Origin: Alentia gelatinosa
Taxonomy: Eukaryota; Annelida; Polychaeta; Phyllodocida; Polynoidae
Reading direction: 5' to 3'
Assembly: GCA_950022655.1 (NCBI GenBank)
Contig: OX465584.1
Coordinates: 28,803,469-28,867,468 of the forward strand
DNA: 64,000 bases
Shown one piece after another: positions 56,301-64,000 of the stretch. Position numbers and translations under genes: made by a program. Within the stretch, counting starts at the first letter, position 1; the number at the start of each line of letters is the position of its first letter. Under the pieces are notes generated by a model. It had not been told where the DNA came from and searched no databases. It saw nothing but the letters and a program-made list of their open reading frames with translations.

Positions 56301-58486
56301 TAGACATAGATCTATTCAATAATGGAGTAGGGAATTAATCAATAATCAGTAAGAAATATGTTAGAGTGTCTTCTACATTGTATTTGTATCTCAATTATGT
56401 CTTCTTTGCTCCATTTGCTGATTAAGTATGTTGAATGAGTGTCAAATGTGTGTTTTGTAAAGTACTCTGACTGTGTATAATCAGTATGCTCTCCTGTGTG
56501 TCTCAATCAAAACTGAAAATGGAGAGGGGGAATGAGGGAAAAAATTCAGAACTATTCAACAGTATAAATACTCGTCTGGTGAAAACAAACTGCCAGTTTA
56601 TGGAAGGTAGGCAAAACACTAAAAAAGGAACTGTCAGTTGAAATAAGATAAGGACTAAACAAAAGACAGATTCATAATGAGATCCATATGGTATTGAAAG
56701 ATTTTCCCACTGATTTTAATCATATCTAACAATGTGACGGTTATCTGAATTACAATGTTAAGAGAATTACATTTAAGATGGATATGTATAGGTTTATTTT
56801 AGAAATGAATGACCTTGCTCAAATATCTAGAAAAAAATAATGATATGTCGAGTTTCATTCTCTTAGAAGACCCATAGATACATTCAAGATTAGGACCAAG
56901 ATTCAGAGTGTAGGTTTTACTGTACAATGATTTATTCCTGTATTACATACTGTCACTGCAGCAATATATAAGTCTATCTCTAACAGTCCAGTTAGCTTAC
57001 CTTGTCTGTTTATCTTACCCTATTTCCCCAAAGCCTGGCGAGGACGAATTTGCAAAGCTGACGTAACTGTCTGCCATCACGTAGTGTAAACATGTTATTT
57101 AAGATATGAACCTTTCACTAGGCTCTGTAAATGTGCTCAGGGTGGCACTGCCATGTCAATTTGTAACCTGGGGGCGCATAGAGGCAACGGTAATCTTCAC
57201 CTGTAAGAGCTCAAAAGTCGGGATCAGATTTGTATACTGATCGATGGAGAATCGTACTAAACCTGTACTATTGTTAACTGCCATCCTTGTCCTCATAACC
57301 GTGCAGTTCTTTACTTCCCTAATGTGAACTTTATTCTAAAACGCACTCTTTTAAAGCAATGCGCGTACATTAAACAAGGTTGTTTATATCTTTAGCCATG
57401 TTTCGTGATATTGACCTAGTGGAAAGTATAGATTCTAATTCACAAGTCACGGGCAATATTTTCCCAAACTAGTCTAACCGTAGCACTGCGGTTTCCAAAG
57501 GTGGTAACCACATGGCTTCACGTTCAGGGAAGTGGTGTATAGGAGAAAACTAGAACCAAAACATAGACCATAAAGCTTGTTTAGGTCAGTCTAAAGATAT
57601 CACCAATTATTATGTATTTTGGACACATGACAATGTAAAGGAGAAATTGAACATAAAGTGCACATTGAGGAAGTGAAAGGACTGGGAACTTGCTTATATT
57701 ATCCTAAACATTCTAGGAATATTCTCAGTTTGGTTCGTTTTTCATGTCACTCTATATTTTCATACCTGAAGTCATCTGGCACAGCTGAAATACTGAGTCC
57801 TTATCTGACGATTGCATATTTAGAGAGTTTTCCACAGTCCAAGTTCGATGAAGTTAGATTGCAAGTGCTAGACCGCTCGGAACAACTGCTACATTCAGTG
57901 GGGAAAAAAGGCCTAATGTTTTATGCGCTTGTATGGTCGGTTATCATAGCCTCTTCCACTATTAAAAAGAAGCCCTAGAATAGATCGAGCTGTGTTTGTG
58001 TGTGCCTCAAGGAGCCGCTTTAAGCATTACGCTCTGGTAATTTTTGCAGTTTATCTTTTTTCTGATTTGAAGTGTTTTCTAAGGTATGAAGTTTTTATCT
58101 CAGGGTGTCTTACAGGTGATGGTAAGATACCATTATACGTCTGTAGGTTGAGGAGTCAGGCCGTGGCCAGTGTGTGTCTGACAACTGACATACTTGTCTG
58201 ACGATACACCCACGCCGACACTTGACTTGTCTCCGTTCACAGATCCGTAACTGAGCTCAAAGAGAGGAGGTCCTTCATTGTACGTCTATTAGACACACTA
58301 CTGAACCGTTCAGAATGAAATGTAATATTTTTGACCAAACGACAGTCACTATATCTTCTATTTTGAAGGTCTTCCTACGATATTATCAAATTCAACTAGT
58401 TCCCGGAATGACAGGATATTTGTTGGAGGGGTTCCTAATTTCCACTAACATTTTTGGATCCAAAATCAGTGGGATAATCCTAAGGA
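53301..58486. other. Long non-coding stretch, no gene seen
   Basis: No defensible gene. The frame at 55798-56016 ends at GGTCCCCAG|GTGAGT, a strong donor string, but its upstream AG (CACAGCAG) lacks a pyrimidine tract. The frame at 57658-57978 (106 codons) has no motif. TATGTATATCTACATATACA-like AT simple sequence occurs at 53630-53660. Repeats are sparser than in the rest of the window. Confidence 0.5.
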
Positions 58487-58550
58487 ATGATAACACGATG
58501 GTCTAGTGGTTTGTAAACCTTGAGTAATTTTCCAAAATTCGAGGAAATCT
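58487..58550 (+). mobile_element. tRNA-like relic or SINE head
   Basis: TGGTCTAGTGG is a perfect box A, as in tRNA-Glu-type sequences. ATTCGAGGA about 39 bp downstream is only a partial box B (7 of 9). No cloverleaf can be completed. Confidence 0.33.
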
Positions 58551-60253
58551 AGGTGTCTGTTTTTTCATTAGTTATAAATCAGGTTGGGTATATCGATGTA
58601 GAATTATGACTTATTTATATACGAGCTATTACTAGGTATTAACCTGTCCCATATAAAATATCCGCATTCAACAGCGTTATTATCTGAGAATTGACGGACT
58701 TGCGATCTGGTGAAAATGTGGAGTAAGCCCAGAGTGACTGACCTAGTTGTCCAGGGTGTTTGGTTAACAGAACAGGAGATACACTCTCCGGCTCTTCAGT
58801 GTAGAATCAGTCCATCTACCTACACGAGAACCGACACAGAGTGTACAGAGCAAATCTGGGTCTCCATGGACAGATGCCTCGAAAGCCTCCCTAGATTTAG
58901 TCAATAGACGTATTTCAGACAAATGCCTAAAATCACTCCTGTTCACTCTTTGAATACATCATGGCATAACGGGGGAATGCACTTGAGGCAGCATTGTCGA
59001 AACCAGGTTTTGAATTGTCTATAATTCTGCAAGATTCTTTTTCTTTCTTTTGAACTGGAGACGAATCATTTATTCTAACCTTTAATAGACAAGATACATA
59101 TTGTGAGAAATACAACTTTTTAGTATAGTGACAAGAGGAAGATTATTCAAGTATATTGGCAAGCCTTTCTGAGCGTAGGAAAACACGTTTAGATACGCTG
59201 CCTAGAGGTTAGTGCGACTGAGGAGGTTTCATAAACTCTAAGCTTGCTGAGAAACCTAACCCTTCACTATCTGTGTGCCAACACTGTGACAGTGGTACCG
59301 TGCAGAGACCCAATATCCTAGTGTCCTAGAAGAGTGCCCAGCTCACCATGACCACTTATTTCAGACCGCATTACAATGACAATACACGACAATGACAGGT
59401 AGTTTTAGAACTGGCTGGTTGGCTGGGTACAGTGTCAGTTCCAGCTAATGACCCACAAACTGGATAAAACCACATTTTAATTGTTGAATATTTGTGTATA
59501 ATCCCACGCTTATCTATCAATGATGAACATACTATTTGGTCCTAGTGTTTAAAAGAGAAGGCATTCAAGCGAGCAATAACTCAACTAGTAACAGAGAGTA
59601 TCATTGTTAAAATACAAGTTCTGTAAGAAGATACTGGCTGTAAAAATTACGAATGTGCACGGATCTATGTGATTGACAAATGTGTAACCGTTATACGTTT
59701 CTTAAAAGTGTAATATGTGGCTCCCTCGGCAAATAATACGTTAAGAACATCATACTGTTTCTGTGTAAGCCTGTCCCGATGCTTATGGCAGTTATCTATA
59801 TTATCATTATGCTCTGGACGTTTGGGGCGTGTGTCACTTTACCATATTGACGATGACAAATTGGTGTCTCTGCCTGGACCCGGGGGCTCGGGACGTAGGA
59901 CAGACAGCGGACAGACAGCGCACACTGAGGCACACTGTGAACTTTCAGCATGCACAGTCTAGGTGCTCACCCAGTCATCACACTTAATGCATTGTCAACT
60001 CAAACCGAGGCCCCAGGCTCCCTGTGCCCCCCAGTTAGGGCTGGGGATCGTTTAGTCAGGTTTTCATCAATCGGATAAAGCAGGTCCCAAACGGTCCCAA
60101 ATAGCATTACAGACAGGATGCTCGCACGAGGAAAGAAATTCAATTGCTATATTTGTACCAGACAGACTCCTTCATAGGCATATTTGTCTAACGGATTAAA
60201 TTCATATATCACTATTCAGAAATTCACGAGTTCTTTTTTTATTGTGTGGCGTA
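58551..60253. other. Non-coding stretch, no gene seen
   Basis: Short frames at 58710-58907 and 59717-59962 without a motif. A short direct repeat GGACAGACAGC lies near 59900-59920. Confidence 0.55.
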
Positions 60254-60273
60254 GGGGGAGGGGAGGGGAGGGG
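60254..60273 (+). repeat. Canonical G-quadruplex motif
   Basis: GGGGGAGGGGAGGGGAGGGG: four G-runs of at least four, separated by single A. This should form a very stable parallel quadruplex. Confidence 0.85.
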
Positions 60274-61035
60274 TAAGTAAATATTTCCATGAGATGTAGT
60301 GACAGTCATGAAAAATATCCTTGGGAATTAGAATATTGTCGGGGGTAGGAGGGAATCCCTCATTTAGACACCTGTATCAATGAAATCATATATGACTTGC
60401 AGAGGAGTTTTTACATTTACATCGATACTTCACAAGAGGGATGTAGTACATCCGCCATAAGACTGGATACAATACCGACATGCTAAACGACCATGAGGTA
60501 GCACAAATTATTTTCATACTGAATCTTTACAGGTCCCTATAGTCCTTTTTCCACAGGCCGGTGTCGCACCTTATCTACTTGGTTACGCAATGCCTGCAGC
60601 CAAAAAAACCTAGCTATGTTTTCTTTAGTATTAGAGGACTGAGTGTATGAGAGTGATCTAGATTTTTTCCAGAAGGATGCCATCGTATTCTATGGTATTC
60701 CAGCTCCGATTTAGTGTGTCATATATGCATACCGCCTCGATAGTAGTTTAGATCTAACTTAGATAACACAAGAACACTGGTACTGGATGCACCATAACAC
60801 ATTGGCAAATCTAGCCATCATATACCTATCTTTTCTTAAGGCAAAACTGAGACACCTATTAATTCTAAAGTTGAGACAGACCAGACTTTGTTAATACCAT
60901 GTCCTAGGTGGTTCCAACTGTCATATCTTTAAAAAACAACATTCCTGCAATCACACCCACCGTTCACACTCAAGGTGTGATTGATAGATCTCTCTCCCTA
61001 TGTGCAGGAGGCCACACTAGGCCGTTTGTTCGAGC
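60274..61035. other. Non-coding stretch, no gene seen
   Basis: Unique sequence with no frames or repeats of note. Confidence 0.55.
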
Positions 61036-61060
61036 GCCGCTCTAATTAGACAATACACCG
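61036..61060. promoter_or_regulatory. Palindromic homeodomain site beside a Sox core
   Basis: TCTAATTAGACAAT (about 61041-61054) combines a 10-bp palindrome with two antiparallel TAAT cores and an ACAAT Sox core, in a CpG-containing islet. Confidence 0.22.
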
Positions 61061-61077
61061 TTAGGCGGCATTGAAGG

Positions 61078-61115
61078 GAAATATGTAAAGACATATGAAA
61101 TATGTAAAGACATAT
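61078..61115 (+). repeat. 19-bp perfect tandem duplication
   Basis: GAAATATGTAAAGACATAT occurs twice in a row without a mismatch. Confidence 0.92.
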
Positions 61116-62825
61116 ATACAACTGGCAGCCTGGGTTACATAAAAGTGTTTAATATTTCATCCGGCAGATCAAACTGAGCTGTAGACAGGGATCCCGGACA
61201 TATACGTGTATTCAAAGTTGGATCAGATGTGAAAGGTAGAGAATCGGGTCAGCGCACGCCGGGTGTCCACACAGACGTTCCGCTGAGCCTAGTCTAGTAT
61301 GAAATGTGAAATCTGGGGTTTGTGGGTTTCTGAGTTCTGTGTGAATGATTGTGTAAAGTTTAGCTGGGGGCAGTTTCACCTGCATGCCTACCAACAGGTG
61401 TAGAGTTACAGGTCAGAGGTACCTGGGGCTTGGGGTATCTGAGGTGTATATACAAAACACGTTAACAGATTTCAGTGAGCAGTACATTTTCTATTGCGTT
61501 AATCATCCTTTAAGAAGATATAACCTGTCCAAATGTTATGATGGTCAGAACAACATTCTATGTTTCCCTTAATAGTATGTGACTGAACTATGTTGGTACA
61601 CTGGGGAGATGGTAAGTAGGAGTGAATCTGGAGGACCAAAATTGGTTCAAAATGTATATTTTTAACATATAATCATGTTCATGGATAAATCATATATGAT
61701 GTGGAGGGAGAGGGGATCGGTATCCCTGTCTCGTGTATGTTGGAGGGTTGTCAGGGGTGTTCCCTCTACCATCCCCATCCTCTTCCCCATCGCAAGTGCT
61801 TTATCACCCACCACCACAACCGGTGTGTCACGCATTTGGGAAGTTAAGAATTCCTAAAATCCACTATGCACTGCAGCCATCCGTTAAACCAGTGGCTCTA
61901 GGTCTGAGTATATTGGTGTGAGAGTACACTAGTACATAGAGGGCTTCACGCTATCGACCTTCACAAACCGTAGACGAAGGGAATATAACTACCGTAAACC
62001 TTTAACCTCTTAGTCCATTATCGATCTTATCGTATAAAACGTGCATAAAACTTAATAGGATACCTGTTTTCCCATATACAATCGCTTGTAGTAAAATGTG
62101 TCAACAATGATTTCTTTATATCTCTCCTCTACTTATTGACTTGTGTTCGGGAGGTCTTCACACAGAATACCTGTGACTGCATCCTTGTATCATGTCTAAG
62201 AGATTTACGGCTGTCTTGTGGGGCCACAACCAAACTACAACGGCAAGTGGAGCACAGGATGTGGGGCTAATCCTTACAGGGGCTTTACAAAGCTACCAGC
62301 TTCCTTTCTTTGTGAGGGGTCTCGTCGACTGCTGGCCGACCTACCACTGAATGCCCCGCGTACACGGATCTCAGCTCGAGAGACACTAATAAAATCTCAC
62401 TAACTTTGGACGTGCAACAACGCCATTTTGAAAGCCCATGACTTTTTAGCTTACTGTGAAAATATGTGAGTTTCAACTCGTTTTTTTCTTTATGACTGTT
62501 GCCCAGCTGACAATCCTCGCTTGACATTCGGTTGTACACCCTTTCTTATCCTCTGTATCTCGTTCTTAATGTTTCTAAATTATGGCTCACATGTACCTTG
62601 TAGCCTAGAAGAGCCAACATTGTGGCCCTGTTATGAGGTGGTTGTTGTATCGGTAGTTGAACAAATTTTTTTCCAATTCCTATTACTCTAATTGCAGAGA
62701 ATTATTTCACTTTCTAAACATAAACATGCCATCAAAAGCCTAAAACCGGAACCTTTACTGCCATTCGACCCATGACTTTCTCTATCTAAATGATGAATCA
62801 CACAAGCCATTACCTTGCAATTGAT
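61116..62825. other. Non-coding stretch, no gene seen
   Basis: Short frames at 61212-61394, 61384-61572, 61675-61921 and 62218-62539 (both strands) without motifs. No repeats recognised. Confidence 0.55.
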
Positions 62826-63085
62826 CATTAACAACAAAGGTTAAATCACCCTTCGGATGCATAACTAGCTACTTATTCACTCCATTTCCTAATTTGAACA
62901 ATAGATAAATTGACAATTACATTAGCAGCCCCGTTTCTGTAGTGTGGAACGCTTAGGTAAGTCAAGGTTATCTTCATTAATCTACGCCAAAGGTTGTACA
63001 ACAATTGCAATTGAGGTGGTATAACCATCTGCGGTTTGGGGTAAACAATTTGCAGCATCTATTAGCACTGCCTTTGAACCTTTAA
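62826..63085. promoter_or_regulatory. Sox/TCF-rich enhancer-like islet
   Basis: ACAACAAAGG, GAACAATAG, GACAATTAC, CAACAATTGC, AAACAATTTG and CCTTTGAACC give about six HMG-box (Sox or TCF/LEF) cores in 260 bp. Also present are TAATC and CATTAG homeodomain cores and an inverted TTGTACAAC. TTAG|GTAAGTC occurs at about 62955 without a pyrimidine tract. No coding frame. Confidence 0.25.
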
Positions 63086-64000
63086 TGGGAGGTCAATTAC
63101 AGAGTATTAAGCCAACTGTTGGTGTACATTGAGGAGGCCAGGTGTGGTTTAGATACTAAATAGGTAGGTACTTTCATGTACAGACCACAACTGGTCCTAA
63201 ATTATATTTCAATGCGATGCTCCATCAACACAAAAGAAAACACATGCAGTGGAGCAACAAGTATGAGATCTAGATAAAGAAAGTGTTTTTTTTTTCTTCT
63301 TCTTCTTATTGAGTCGTTCGAATTCGATTTGACAATCGCTCTTCCACACAAACGTCGTGTTGGCCCCCTTCAAGCGCCACAGCACTTCCCACATCCCATC
63401 TCAGGAAGACATGATCTGGACTCATCATAGCCCGGGGTGGAGCACCTGACCGGTCACGTGTTCCCGTGGTCACGTGGGGTGTGCACCATGAAGGTATGTT
63501 TGGTCCTCCAGGCGAAATCGCACACCTGTAGATGATGTTTATGCATGTCCACCTCATTGGTATCTCTCCTCGGATAATATATCTCTCTGTCGATTGTTTT
63601 CCCCTACTCACTGCTCATAGTGTGACACATGGCCGTAGAGAAACATGAGTCTGCTGAAAATTTCATGAGCTTGGGAATGAATCCAGCGTTTTCGTCATAG
63701 CTGGTTCTGTTTACACACGGAAATCGCATTGTGTCCTATTATGAAGTGACTACCAAATCCAGCCCATGGAAATTTACAAGCAGATTCTTTCAATCATGGT
63801 TGAGTGCCTCTAGAAAAACATAAAACAGTAAATGATATGAAACCTTGAAAGGAGAAACATTCTGGAGTAAATCCCTCAATGTTATTTAAAAAAGCTGTCG
63901 GTATTCGTTCTTGCACTGTCCACTCCAAAGGCTGAGCGGCGCGTAACCGGGCTAAGAGAAATCATCCACGATACGGCGGATTGGGAGGTCGTGCGTGAAG
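63086..64000. other. Non-coding stretch, no gene seen
   Basis: A T-run then CTT repeats at 63287-63307. Minus-strand frames at 63209-63394 and 63306-63611 run through the simple repeat or lack a motif. Nothing else recognised. Confidence 0.55.

Noticed and set aside
1..64000. CRISPR arrays, operons, bacterial insertion sequences, phage genes
   Set aside because: No spaced direct repeats of CRISPR type, no tightly packed ORFs with ribosome-binding sites, and no transposase or integrase frames. The sequence is not prokaryotic in organisation.

Overview
This window looks like non-coding DNA from a large animal genome. It has no operons, no long ORFs (the longest ATG-to-stop frame is 170 codons, about what chance gives in 64 kb), and no rRNA or intact tRNA gene. 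It is AT-rich overall with GC-richer islets, and carries many decayed dispersed repeats, tRNA-derived SINE heads, a TA-flanked MITE, minisatellites and long homopolymers. Two copies of a GGTTTAACGTCCC-type repeat resemble sequences common in molluscs, so a marine lophotrochozoan is my best guess, at low confidence. The most economical reading is one or more giant introns or a gene desert of a developmental or neuronal gene.

Layout. 0-10 kb: one good plus-strand exon candidate (2606-2748, fibronectin-III-like pattern), first copies of repeat families C and D, a SINE head, and palindromic repeat B1. 10-27 kb: a recursive-splice-like site on the minus strand (10.78 kb), the MITE with G-tracts, a 189-bp tandem duplication, a possible minus-strand micro-exon (22.78 kb), a strand-asymmetric G-rich/C-rich zone with a GC-rich ORF (24.3 kb), a second recursive-splice-like site (26.35 kb) and a hairpin. 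27-38 kb: a palindromic AT satellite, repeat family A copies 2-4, a long SINE, and islets with clustered homeodomain, Sox/POU and RFX-like sites. 38-53 kb: a 24-bp minisatellite built on GTGAGTA, a recent 56-bp duplication, a 22-G tract, more exon-like GC-rich islets, and family A copies 5 and 6. Copy 5 is split by a 95-bp insertion with a 6-bp target duplication and a hammerhead-like core. 53-64 kb: sparse; one SINE head, a G-quadruplex motif and a Sox-rich islet.

Main lead: two minus-strand sites 15.6 kb apart share an 18-nt core that joins a pyrimidine tract and AG directly to GTAAGT. Each is followed 40-45 nt later by a second donor. That is the architecture of recursive-splicing ratchet points, and predicts a minus-strand gene whose intron spans much of this window. 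The exon candidates lie on both strands, so the host gene's strand is not settled by sequence alone. All functional calls here are inference from sequence patterns; no homology search was possible.
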